Positions 26,931 to 34,489 of a DNA stretch of 34,489 bases are shown here, in pieces. Source of the DNA: Pseudomonadota bacterium (GTDB taxonomy: Bacteria; Pseudomonadota; Gammaproteobacteria; Pseudomonadales; Moraxellaceae); the NCBI GenBank assembly GCA_963204705.1, contig CAUJHL010000088.1, forward strand, positions 1 through 34,489. The letters run 5' to 3'. Position 1 is the stretch's first letter; every line of letters begins with the position of its first letter. The notes under the pieces are model-generated. The model was not told where the DNA came from. It saw only the letters and a program-made list of their open reading frames with translations, and searched no databases. The position numbers and the translations under genes are program-made.

Positions 26931-29111
26931 ATGGCGTTGAACAAAGGACTGTTGGCTCTCGCTGGCACCAGTCTCCTGATTCCCACACTGGCTCAGGCAT
27001 TGACCATACAGCATGTGCGGGTCACATCCGTGATCGGTGAGCCATTTCGCGCTGAAGTGACGGTTACCGATATTGGTGGATTGACCAGCGCACAGCTTCA
27101 GGGCTCGCTGGCCAGTGACGCGGATTTTCAATTACTGGGCGTGAATCAAAATAGCCCAGTGCCTTCCCTGTCCTTTGAAACCCGTATTCCTTCTCCGGAA
27201 CGTGGCGTGATCACGATCACTAGCCGCCAGCCCATTCAGGATCCCTATCTGGATTTTGTCATGCGCATCGGTGGGGGGCGTAATGTACGGCTACAACACA
27301 TTACGGCACTGATTGACCCGCCTGCGAGCACTCGGCGCACCATGACAGCTGCCGCTCCTGTCTCTCTGCCTCCAGTTGTTGCACCCTCTACCGTCAATTC
27401 CACGTACCCTAAAAATACCAGCACACCCTCTGCGCCTGTTTCGCCTTTGACGTCGCCAGTTGCTCAGCGTGTCGCTACTGAACCGGTTGCCCCTATTGCA
27501 CGTCCGGCGATTTCCCTGCCCGTAGTCACACGCATACCCGCCAGCCCAGCTCCGGTCGTTACGTCCAGCTCGGTGGCAACGTCCGCCTTACCCACTGCCT
27601 CACTGCCTCCAGTGCGTATGGCAGTACCCAGTCAGACGAGACCCTTAACGGTTGCCACCCCGCCAGTCCAGACCACTGCCGCCAGGTTCAGTCCAGCTCC
27701 GGCTGGCCAAATAGTCCCGACTGGCCAAACAGCCCCTCTGGCACTCCCCGCATCCAATAAGCCTGCACCGGTCGTGCCCGTCACTCCGCCCGCAGCAACC
27801 GCCCTGATGGCTGAAAAACCCGTGCTTCCGGCAGCGGTGGCGACTGCGCAGCCTGAGCCCAAGGCTCCTTTGATCCAGACAGCTGAAATTCCGCTGATTC
27901 CATTACGGCAAAGCCCGCCTCCAATGGATGCGCCACCTGAACCCCTGCAGGCATCCGTGCCACCACCTGTGGAAACGCCGCTTCGCGAACCACCCAAAAA
28001 TGACGTGCCGCCTCCGGTGAGCACTGACACAATGGTCGCGACCCAGCAACAGGTACTGGAACACCCCCAGTCACCGACAGCGACTCAGACCCCGGCTGAG
28101 ACACCCACTCAGGCCCCCACCCAGACACAGTCATCGACGCAGGAAATCGCGCCACCACCTTCAGAACTGGTTGCAGCGCAAACCTCTCAGCCGACTGTCG
28201 TGCCGACTCCACCCGAGCCCAGCGCAGTCCAGCCTAGCCCAGTCCAGTCCAGTCCAGCTGAAAGTGCCGCTATCAAAGCGAACCAAACCGCAGAACCCCC
28301 GATTACGGCTGCCGAAGCCGCTGCACTGACGGCCGAACTTCAAGCGGCAGAAAAGAAATCCGCCAGCATCCCTCCTCTGGTTACCAGTGCATCGGGCAGC
28401 ATCCACTATCAGGTGCAAGGTCAGGATTCACTGTGGAAAATTGCCCAGCGCCTGCAACCTGAATTGCACATGAGCGTTCCCCAGCTGGTCACGACACTGC
28501 ACCGCCTGAATCAACAGGCATTCGTGCATGGCAATCCAAACCAGTTACGCAAAGGCGTACATCTGGTTTTGCCGCCGCAGGTTCGCGAACTGCCCATGTC
28601 TGGCCCTGAGCATCAACCCACGCTTGCCGCAAAACCAGCACGTTCCGCATTGCCACCAACAACAGTCAATACAGGCAAAACCCAGCCTGCTCCACGGCGT
28701 GGCGCTCTGCCACGAGCCGAAATGACCCTGATTGCTCCCGGTAACGAAGGTCTGGCGCTGGGCAATGCCAAACAGGGTCGCACTCAAGGTGACCAGCCGC
28801 TATCGACCGCATTGGCCACTTCGGTCGGTAATGCTCGCGCACGGACGAAGGCACTGCAAAGTGATATCTCCCAATTGACACAGCGCTTACAGCTCAATGA
28901 TCGCCGGCTGGCCATACAAAATGCCCGTCTGGCGGAACTCGAACAACGTCTCAAAGCACGCAGGGAAGCAAAAAGAAACCCGATGAAACCAGCAAACACC
29001 ATACACGCCATGGCTCTTGGACTGGGGTTGATCACCAGTCTGGGCGCTGTACATAATTCGACCGAATCTGTTGCGACGGCAGCAGCAATGCACTTAGGGG
29101 TATCACTATGA
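26931..29111 (+). CDS. fimV: FimV N-terminal half (peptidoglycan-binding LysM part)
   Basis: A 726-residue protein with a signal peptide (about 1-23, ending AQA) and the FimV N-terminal domain (about 24-130, LTIQHVRVTSVIGEPFRAEV). A Pro/Thr/Ala-rich linker of about 330 residues follows. The LysM domain (about 486-545) begins IHYQVQGQDSLWKIAQRL. A coiled coil (about 635-680) and a final weak hydrophobic segment (TIHAMALGLGLITSLGAV) complete it. FimV promotes type IV pilus function and twitching motility and sits at the inner membrane spanning the periplasm. The TPR cytoplasmic half expected in the same protein is instead encoded by the next gene, whose ATG overlaps this TGA (ATGA). No clear ribosome-binding site was seen. 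Confidence 0.9.
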   Translation: MALNKGLLALAGTSLLIPTLAQALTIQHVRVTSVIGEPFRAEVTVTDIGGLTSAQLQGSLASDADFQLLGVNQNSPVPSLSFETRIPSPERGVITITSRQPIQDPYLDFVMRIGGGRNVRLQHITALIDPPASTRRTMTAAAPVSLPPVVAPSTVNSTYPKNTSTPSAPVSPLTSPVAQRVATEPVAPIARPAISLPVVTRIPASPAPVVTSSSVATSALPTASLPPVRMAVPSQTRPLTVATPPVQTTAARFSPAPAGQIVPTGQTAPLALPASNKPAPVVPVTPPAATALMAEKPVLPAAVATAQPEPKAPLIQTAEIPLIPLRQSPPPMDAPPEPLQASVPPPVETPLREPPKNDVPPPVSTDTMVATQQQVLEHPQSPTATQTPAETPTQAPTQTQSSTQEIAPPPSELVAAQTSQPTVVPTPPEPSAVQPSPVQSSPAESAAIKANQTAEPPITAAEAAALTAELQAAEKKSASIPPLVTSASGSIHYQVQGQDSLWKIAQRLQPELHMSVPQLVTTLHRLNQQAFVHGNPNQLRKGVHLVLPPQVRELPMSGPEHQPTLAAKPARSALPPTTVNTGKTQPAPRRGALPRAEMTLIAPGNEGLALGNAKQGRTQGDQPLSTALATSVGNARARTKALQSDISQLTQRLQLNDRRLAIQNARLAELEQRLKARREAKRNPMKPANTIHAMALGLGLITSLGAVHNSTESVATAAAMHLGVSL

Positions 29112-30580
29112 AAGTAGTCATTATTCTGGTTATTCTGGCTGCGATCGCCGCGATTGCCTTTTTTATTCTGAAATCCAAAAAGCCAACGTCCACACCGACA
29201 CTGAGCCCCCCGCAGAAGCCACCAGCACCGCCCGTAGGCCGTCCTGCGACCAAGACACACATTCCTGTCGCCAAAGCGCCTGTTGCACCCGTTCCAGCGC
29301 CGACACCCGTTGTTGCTCCGGCACCCGCCCCAGCACCAGTCGCCGAAGTTAAACCCGCACCTTCCGTGGACCCTCTGGAAGAAGCCGAAGCGTATCTGGC
29401 CATGGAACGCTATCCACAGGCGGTTGGCGTCCTGTCCAAAGCCTCGCAGGCAGCACCTGACCGTCCTGACCTGCAGCTCAAATTGCTCGAGATTTATGCG
29501 CATCAAAACGATCTGGAGGCATTTGACGAGCAATTTGATCGTTTCAAAAATCTGGCGACCGACGCTGAACTACAGAAAGTAGAACGCCTGCGTGAGTCGA
29601 TTTACATTCCGGTCGTTGAACCCAAAAGCGACAGCATAGACTTTACGCCTTCTGCACTTCCTGTCGCCCCTGAGAGCCCAGCGCCGGAACAGGTCGCACC
29701 AGTCACCAGCGAGCCGGATCATTCACTGGATTTCAGCTTTGACAAACCCATCAGCGATGGTCAAAGCCCCTCACTGGAGCTGGATCAGAGCGACGATCGT
29801 GCTTTCCGTCTGGATACCCCGCCGGAAACCAGTTCACTGGACGAGCTGGAGAAAGAGTTCCGCACGTCGGGCATTCATACCGCACTGAATCTGGATGCCG
29901 CCGAAAAAGCTCCAAGTGCCACCAGCCTCAACCTGGATATGTCCCACGAGGAATTACTGCCTTCGCTGGACGCCAAGGTCGACCCCGTTCCTGTACAGGA
30001 CAACGCGCCTCTACTGGACGATATTGACCTCGATTTCGGTGGCTCCAAGGATCATGATCTTTCCCTGCCTCCGCTGACACCTGCGGCACTGACGACTCCG
30101 GCTGCTGCGCCCGCACCTGCCAAAGAGGAAGTGGTTGACCTCGGCTTTGATATGGATGACTCATTCGATCTGGAGGATGATAAATCCGCGCCAAAACCCG
30201 CTGCCGATAGTCATAATCTGGCCGAAGGATTTTCCGACCTGGATTTCAGCCTGCCTGAAACGGGCGTTGCGGCTCCCAGCCTCGATTCGTCTGAGCTTAC
30301 CAGCACCGCCGACAGTGCGGTCAATGACATGGCCAGCCGTTTTGACAACCTGCTGGAGCCTGGCGCTGGTGGCAGTGATTCCTTGCTGAGCCGTTTGTCC
30401 ACCGAGTTTTCCTTTATTGGCGAAACCAGCGAGCAAAGCACCAATCTCAGCCTGGCCAAGAGCTATATCGATCTGGGTGAACTGGCGAGTGCGCGTGAAT
30501 TGCTGGAAGAAGTCATTGCTCAAGGCTCACCGGAAGAGCAGGCTGAAGCCACTAATCTGATGAAAATGGCTGCCTCCTGA
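29108..30580 (+). CDS. fimV: FimV C-terminal half (membrane anchor, TPR, acidic region)
   Basis: A 490-residue protein starting with a transmembrane helix (about 2-20, VVIILVILAAIAAIAFFIL) and a basic stop KSKK, placing the remainder in the cytoplasm. After a Pro/Ala linker come a TPR-like pair (about 94-160), a long acidic Asp/Ser-rich region (about 175-400) and the conserved FimV C-terminal domain (about 435-490, NLSLAKSYIDLGELASARELLEEVI). In Pseudomonas these parts follow the LysM region within one protein. The 4-bp overlap argues for translational coupling, so together the two halves probably do the FimV job in pilus assembly and polar signalling. A strong terminator follows. Confidence 0.88.
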   Translation: MKVVIILVILAAIAAIAFFILKSKKPTSTPTLSPPQKPPAPPVGRPATKTHIPVAKAPVAPVPAPTPVVAPAPAPAPVAEVKPAPSVDPLEEAEAYLAMERYPQAVGVLSKASQAAPDRPDLQLKLLEIYAHQNDLEAFDEQFDRFKNLATDAELQKVERLRESIYIPVVEPKSDSIDFTPSALPVAPESPAPEQVAPVTSEPDHSLDFSFDKPISDGQSPSLELDQSDDRAFRLDTPPETSSLDELEKEFRTSGIHTALNLDAAEKAPSATSLNLDMSHEELLPSLDAKVDPVPVQDNAPLLDDIDLDFGGSKDHDLSLPPLTPAALTTPAAAPAPAKEEVVDLGFDMDDSFDLEDDKSAPKPAADSHNLAEGFSDLDFSLPETGVAAPSLDSSELTSTADSAVNDMASRFDNLLEPGAGGSDSLLSRLSTEFSFIGETSEQSTNLSLAKSYIDLGELASARELLEEVIAQGSPEEQAEATNLMKMAAS

Positions 30581-30603
30581 GTGAGCGAATCCATCCGATA
30601 GCG

Positions 30604-30657
30604 CCAGGCGGCTGTTTGCCTGGCCTCGGAAAAAGACAGCTTCGGCTGTCTTTTTTT
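30604..30657 (+). terminator. Rho-independent terminator after the fimV pair
   Basis: The stem AAAAAGACAGC with a TTCG loop and GCTGTCTTTTT occupies 30630-30655, with T residues to 30657. A preceding hairpin CCAGGC/GCCTGG lies at 30604-30623. The A-run and T-run are symmetrical, so it could work in both directions. Confidence 0.92.
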
Positions 30658-30787
30658 ATGGCACTTGCCTGCTTGATCACGTCCGCTCGCCTCATCCAGA
30701 CACCAGCACTCATCACTATTGCGACAAAATCCGTCGTCCTCAGCGATGCTGTGGCTTGATCGCAGAGGATCCACCCCCAGAAACTGG

Positions 30788-30876
30788 TAGGCTGATTTTT
30801 AGCTGGCTTATTCTTAGTAGGCTAATTAGTAGGCTAATTTTTGACAGGCTGATTTTTTATTAGGTTTAGTTTTTAG
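30788..30876. repeat. AT-rich ~15-bp tandem repeat upstream of the asparaginase gene
   Basis: Six imperfect units of 12-16 bp around TAGGCTAATTTTTAG: 30788-30803, 30804-30817, 30818-30829, 30830-30844, 30845-30860 and 30861-30876. The array ends 14 bp before the asparaginase ATG, so it occupies the promoter and leader region. Confidence 0.85.
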
Positions 30877-30890
30877 AGAAATATCTCCTT

Positions 30891-31964
30891 ATGGCTGATC
30901 GTGAATCGCTGGATTTTTCCCTGCATTATCTGGGCGGGACGTTTGGCAGTGTTGGCCAGCCGCTGGCACCTGCTCCTACCGCTACGGTGATGTCGTTTTT
31001 ACACCCCTTGCTACTCCAGTTGCGCCCCGGCTGCTGGACGATCCATGACGAGTACCCTGCACGGGATAGCAGTGCGCTGGAGCCAGCGGACTGGCTCGGG
31101 CTGGCGCAGGCGATCAGTCAGGACTATGTGGCAGGTATACGGCGGGTCATGGTCATCATGGGCACCGATACCCTCGCCTATGTGGCGGCATTTTTGGCAG
31201 AAGTTTTTGTCGAAACGGATATTCAGCTGGTCGTCACCGGCAGTCAGTTGCCTCTGCTCACTCCCGATGCACTCGGCATCCGCTCCGAGACCGACGCACT
31301 GGATAATCTCCGTACGGCCTGCCAGCTGTTTAGCACACCCCGCTATGGGGTGTTCGTGGGCTTTAATCATGGACTGTGGCCCGCCCAGACGGTACAAAAA
31401 ATTCATACGCAGGATCTGGATGCCTTTGCCGGACACCAGCGGGCCGGCTATCCGGCCCATCGGTATCAGCCACTGGGGACGCGTACCCGCGAGATGCGGG
31501 CTGCGGATCTCCAACAACGTCTGGCCTCCGTCAGCGACCGCATCGCTTCCTTGCGCATCGGTGTCTGGTATGCCACGCCGCAGCCGCTGGCACTGCTTCA
31601 GGGCAGTTTCACGAGTGCGCTGGCTCAGGCAAGGGATGGCCTGATTGTGCTAGGCTATGGTACCGGCAACCTGCCTCAGGGCGAGGGCTGGGATGCCCTG
31701 TTTACGCAGGCGCAGCAGCAGGGCACTCTGGTCATACTGGGCACTCAGGTGCCCTTTGGTGGTACGCAGAGCCGTTATGCGGCGGGTATCTGGCTGGAAG
31801 CTCAAGGGGTGTTGCCCGCTGCCCGACTGACACTCCCCGCAATGGTTGCCCGGCTGTACTGGATTTGCCTCACGCAGCACTCCCCGGCCCAGCGCCGCCG
31901 CCGATGGCTCTACTGTCTGGATGCCAAATCCCGCTATACTCCCCGGATGGAACAGCAGCCCTGA
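30891..31964 (+). CDS. L-asparaginase family protein
   Basis: A 357-residue member of the bacterial asparaginase/glutaminase family, hydrolysing asparagine to aspartate and ammonia. Catalytic threonine T17 is in LGGTFGSV. The second triad T92-D93 is in MGTDTLAY, with K170 in TVQKIHTQDLDAF. TGSQLPLL and YGTGNLP are further family blocks. No signal peptide is present, so a cytoplasmic (type I-like) enzyme is inferred. The gene lies between fimV and truA, which are often adjacent in Pseudomonadales. The region just upstream is a tandem repeat, with only a weak ribosome-binding site. Confidence 0.9.
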   Translation: MADRESLDFSLHYLGGTFGSVGQPLAPAPTATVMSFLHPLLLQLRPGCWTIHDEYPARDSSALEPADWLGLAQAISQDYVAGIRRVMVIMGTDTLAYVAAFLAEVFVETDIQLVVTGSQLPLLTPDALGIRSETDALDNLRTACQLFSTPRYGVFVGFNHGLWPAQTVQKIHTQDLDAFAGHQRAGYPAHRYQPLGTRTREMRAADLQQRLASVSDRIASLRIGVWYATPQPLALLQGSFTSALAQARDGLIVLGYGTGNLPQGEGWDALFTQAQQQGTLVILGTQVPFGGTQSRYAAGIWLEAQGVLPAARLTLPAMVARLYWICLTQHSPAQRRRRWLYCLDAKSRYTPRMEQQP

Positions 31965-32028
31965 TGGCAGCCGTAGGTCCTTTTTTCCGTGGCCTACTCA
32001 ACGCCTGCCAGCGACCTATTTAGTACCT

Positions 32029-32076
32029 CAGTGACTGACTAAGTGAGTGTCTAAGTGAGTGCATAAGCGTGTCACC
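32029..32076. repeat. 12-bp tandem repeat before truA
   Basis: Units CAGTGACTGACT, AAGTGAGTGTCT, AAGTGAGTGCAT and the diverged AAGCGTGTCACC lie between the asparaginase gene and truA. Confidence 0.7.
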
Positions 32077-32144
32077 CGCGCCAAGGCCAGGTGCAGCGTT
32101 AGCAAGGGCTGTAGGAAGAGCAAATAATTTTCAAATGGCCACAC

Positions 32145-32996
32145 ATGACTATCGACAGTTCTGAACCATGCGCTCCCCTTCCCACTGCTACGGGCCGTAT
32201 TGCGCTGGGGATTGAATTTAATGGTACCGGCTATCGTGGCTGGCAAACGCAGCAGGCGGGTGTGCCCAGTGTTCAGCTCACGCTGGAGCGGGCGCTGACG
32301 AAAATCGCCAATCATCCGGTCATCGTGCATGCCGCTGGCCGCACCGATGCGGGTGTGCATGCCAGCAACATGGTGGTGCATTTTGATACCACGGCCACCC
32401 GAACGATTCAGGGCTGGATTCGCGGTACCAATACCCTGTTGCCCCCAGATATCGCTGTGCGCTGGCTACACGTCATGCCCGAGGCCTTTCATGCCCGTTT
32501 TCGGGCCATCGCTCGTCGCTACCACTACGTCATTCTCAATCAGCCCTACCGGCCTGCTCTGCTGGCTGGTCAGGTGACACACGTCTATGCCTCTCTCGAC
32601 ATTCCCGCGATGCAGGATGCGGCCAGTCGCCTGCTGGGACGCCATGATTTTTCCAGCTTTCGCGCAGTCGCCTGCCAGTCACGGCAACCCGTCCGTCACG
32701 TACAGATTTGCCAGCTCGTGCAGCGCGGAGCCTTGCTCATACTGGATATACAGGCGGATGGTTTTTTACACCACATGGTGCGCAATATCATCGGCTGCTT
32801 GCTGGAGATTGGTCAGGGACTGCAATCGCCTGACTGGATTGACCACTTGCTTCAGGTGAAGGATCGTACGCAGGCAGGCATCACTGCGCCCGCAGATGGC
32901 CTGTATTTTGTGCAGGCTTATTATCCGCCCGAGTTTGACTTGCCCAAGCCCACGCTAGGGCCGGTATGGCTTAGCCCGCCGATTGCGACAGCCTAG
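32145..32996 (+). CDS. truA: tRNA pseudouridine synthase A
   Basis: A 283-residue enzyme that makes pseudouridine at positions 38-40 of tRNA anticodon arms. Catalytic D68 is in AAGRTDAGVHA; LGIEFNGTGYRGWQ (21-34), RRYHYVI, RHDFSSFRA and FLHHMVRNIIG are conserved family blocks. Its TAG stop overlaps the converging stop of the AraC gene in a shared CTAG. In Pseudomonas truA is usually followed by trpF; here it is not. Confidence 0.96.
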   Translation: MTIDSSEPCAPLPTATGRIALGIEFNGTGYRGWQTQQAGVPSVQLTLERALTKIANHPVIVHAAGRTDAGVHASNMVVHFDTTATRTIQGWIRGTNTLLPPDIAVRWLHVMPEAFHARFRAIARRYHYVILNQPYRPALLAGQVTHVYASLDIPAMQDAASRLLGRHDFSSFRAVACQSRQPVRHVQICQLVQRGALLILDIQADGFLHHMVRNIIGCLLEIGQGLQSPDWIDHLLQVKDRTQAGITAPADGLYFVQAYYPPEFDLPKPTLGPVWLSPPIATA

Positions 32997-34006
32997 GGAG
33001 TCGCCTGTTTGCGCTTGCGATATTCCACGGGAGTTTCATCCGTCCAGCGGCGAAAAGCCCGATAAAAGGTACTCGGTTCCGAAAATCCGGTCAGATAGAC
33101 AATGCGCTCAATGCCTTCATTGGTCTGTGACAACAGCCGCTTGGCCAGCCGACAGCGATAATCCGACAAAATCTGCTGAAAACTGGTGTGGGTTTCGCCC
33201 AGTTGTGTGCGCAGCCGACGGGCTGGAATACCCAGTTGACTCGCCACTGTTTCCAGGGTCACTTCGCCAGTTTCCAGCGTACTGCCAATAATCCGCTGCA
33301 CCTCGCTGACCAGATCGAGCCGAGCCAGTTGTTGCAATTTTTCCAGTGCTAGCTGTTCATGCAAATGCAGTAGCTCAGGTTCCGACTGCCAGAGTGGATA
33401 ATCCAGAATGGCCGGATCAAAATGCAGTCGGGTTTCGGGCGCGCCCAGTCGTACCTCACAACCATAAATGCGCTGATATTCTGCAGCACTCGCGCCTTCA
33501 CGGTAATCCAGCTCGATCAGCGTCGGGGTAAAACGGCTTTCTGTGACAAAACGGAAAAACCGCAACACCCCCATCAGCAAACACTCAGTAAAATGCCGAA
33601 GCACTTTCAGATCACGGTATTCGGCAATGCCATTGGTCAAATAGCACAAATCACCTTCGTGAACCAAATGCGCCTTGAGGGCATCGCTGACTAGCCGCTG
33701 ATAAGCCAGTGCCCGCCGCAAGCCATCGCCGAAACTCACGCTACTCATAAACAGATATTCAATCACCTGACCACGATAAAGCGGCAAGTGCTCGCCCAGA
33801 TGCAAGCCCACATCCGGATCGCCACTCAGCTCCTCTGCCGCATGCCAAAACGCAAGTTGCGCATTGAGGGGCGTGCGGGAGTGTGCCTCAATCCGGCTCA
33901 GTGCAACGCCAGCCCGGCCAAGGATTGCCTCAGTCGGCATTTCAGCTCGTCGCATGGCCTGATAGACCAGACGAAACAAAATAGCGGCATCGGTAGGTTC
34001 ACTCAT
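32993..34006 (-). CDS. AraC-family transcriptional regulator
   Basis: A 337-residue regulator with an N-terminal arabinose-binding-like domain (about 15-205) of the OruR/ArgR-related type and a C-terminal double helix-turn-helix (about 240-335). The second helix-turn-helix is the family signature region GIERIVYLTGFSEPSTFYRAFRRWTDETPVEYR, seen at about 298-330 (shown here only by its span and key words GFSEPSTFYRAF). Such regulators often control a divergent catabolic gene; a new gene starts rightward 453 bp away, at 34460. The effector is unknown. Confidence 0.9.
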   Translation of the reverse strand: MSEPTDAAILFRLVYQAMRRAEMPTEAILGRAGVALSRIEAHSRTPLNAQLAFWHAAEELSGDPDVGLHLGEHLPLYRGQVIEYLFMSSVSFGDGLRRALAYQRLVSDALKAHLVHEGDLCYLTNGIAEYRDLKVLRHFTECLLMGVLRFFRFVTESRFTPTLIELDYREGASAAEYQRIYGCEVRLGAPETRLHFDPAILDYPLWQSEPELLHLHEQLALEKLQQLARLDLVSEVQRIIGSTLETGEVTLETVASQLGIPARRLRTQLGETHTSFQQILSDYRCRLAKRLLSQTNEGIERIVYLTGFSEPSTFYRAFRRWTDETPVEYRKRKQATP

Positions 34007-34459
34007 GATGGGGCTCAGTTTTGCTCAATAGTTCAATGTTAGGCTCGGAGTCGTCCGGATTTGGGCACTCCAGATGAAACATCAGGTCACGACATGGACA
34101 CGTCACGGACTCGACATCGACACACCACACCCACAGTCAGGCAGTCGCTCAACTCACAACCGCTTTCACTACCCTATTCACTGTTCATTACAGTGACCAG
34201 CGCATGGGCAGACGCGTTGGGGCTGAGGCTTACCCTATCGCATCCCGCCGTGTCTCACAATGCACACAAGTGCCTGACCCTTTTTGGCAATCGGAATCGA
34301 CTCTCAGTCACTCTGTAATGCATCAGTCAATGCGACTTCTGCCTCAATCACAAGAACACAACTGGGGTGCGCTGGACAGGGTTTTGTAAAAAATGCTGAG
34401 ATGGGCCAACGTGAGCTGTCATCCGTTCAGCCGATCCCTGTGGTATTTAGGAGCCCACC
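34007..34459. other. Divergent intergenic gap before the right-edge gene
   Basis: About 450 bp between the AraC-family gene and the right-edge gene. Short ORFs (for example 34061-34318) have no recognisable product or ribosome-binding site. A partial direct repeat CGACATGGACAC (34090) and CGACATCGACAC (34112) is present. The gap is long enough to hold operators for the AraC-type regulator, but none was identified. Confidence 0.45.
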
Positions 34460-34489
34460 ATGCCGACTTTCTACTCCCTCCGGTTTCGC
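34460..34489 (+). CDS. Start of an unidentified gene (truncated by the window edge)
   Basis: An ATG at 34460 with GGAG 6 nt upstream begins a frame MPTFYSLRFR that leaves the window after ten codons. The product cannot be identified. Its position, divergent from an AraC-family gene, makes it a candidate target of that regulator. Confidence 0.5.
   Translation, partial: MPTFYSLRFR

Noticed and set aside
28784-29533. 249-codon leftward ORF
   Set aside because: Antisense to the fimV pair; composition is a mirror of the Pro/Ala-rich linkers.

Overview
The window looks like a chromosomal segment of a Pseudomonadales gammaproteobacterium, possibly a Moraxellaceae relative. This rests on gene content (asd-fimV-truA neighbourhood, topA followed by a DUF2058 gene, slyX, htrB/lpxL) and moderate GC content; I cannot name the genus. 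No rRNA, tRNA, CRISPR array, insertion sequence or phage module was seen.

Layout. (1) 1-2444, leftward: a visibly AT-richer accessory module made of a small lipoprotein gene and the 5' part of a secreted RHS/YD-repeat protein that runs off the left edge. (2) 2605-10127: housekeeping genes. These are a beta-carbonic anhydrase divergent from a DNR/FNR-type regulator, moaB, then leftward topA with a DUF2058 gene, two conserved hypotheticals and slyX. (3) 10342-15888, rightward: a DJ-1/PfpI-family protein, then a tightly packed run of a PLP-dependent cystathionine lyase-like enzyme, a membrane-fusion protein, an FtsX/MacB-type permease and its ATPase. (4) 16013-22132, rightward: Uup ABC-F ATPase, a lipoprotein, an LpxL-type acyltransferase, a GT4 glycosyltransferase and an alpha/beta hydrolase, with an envelope/LPS flavour. 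(5) 22730-25320, leftward: a membrane-anchored endonuclease/exonuclease/phosphatase-fold protein and a DUF2252 protein. (6) 25570-32996, rightward: asd, fimV divided between two overlapping genes, an L-asparaginase-like gene and truA. (7) An AraC-family regulator, convergent with truA, and the first codons of a gene leaving the right edge.

The most unusual features are the two-gene FimV (N-terminal/LysM half and TPR/C-terminal half joined by a 4-bp ATGA overlap), the RHS-lipoprotein pair, and a recurring habit of short imperfect tandem repeats. At least ten loci carry unrelated repeat units of 12-16 bp: periods of exactly 12 bp inside genes (always in low-complexity linkers) and 12-16 bp between genes. 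One intergenic array also reads as pentapeptide repeats.
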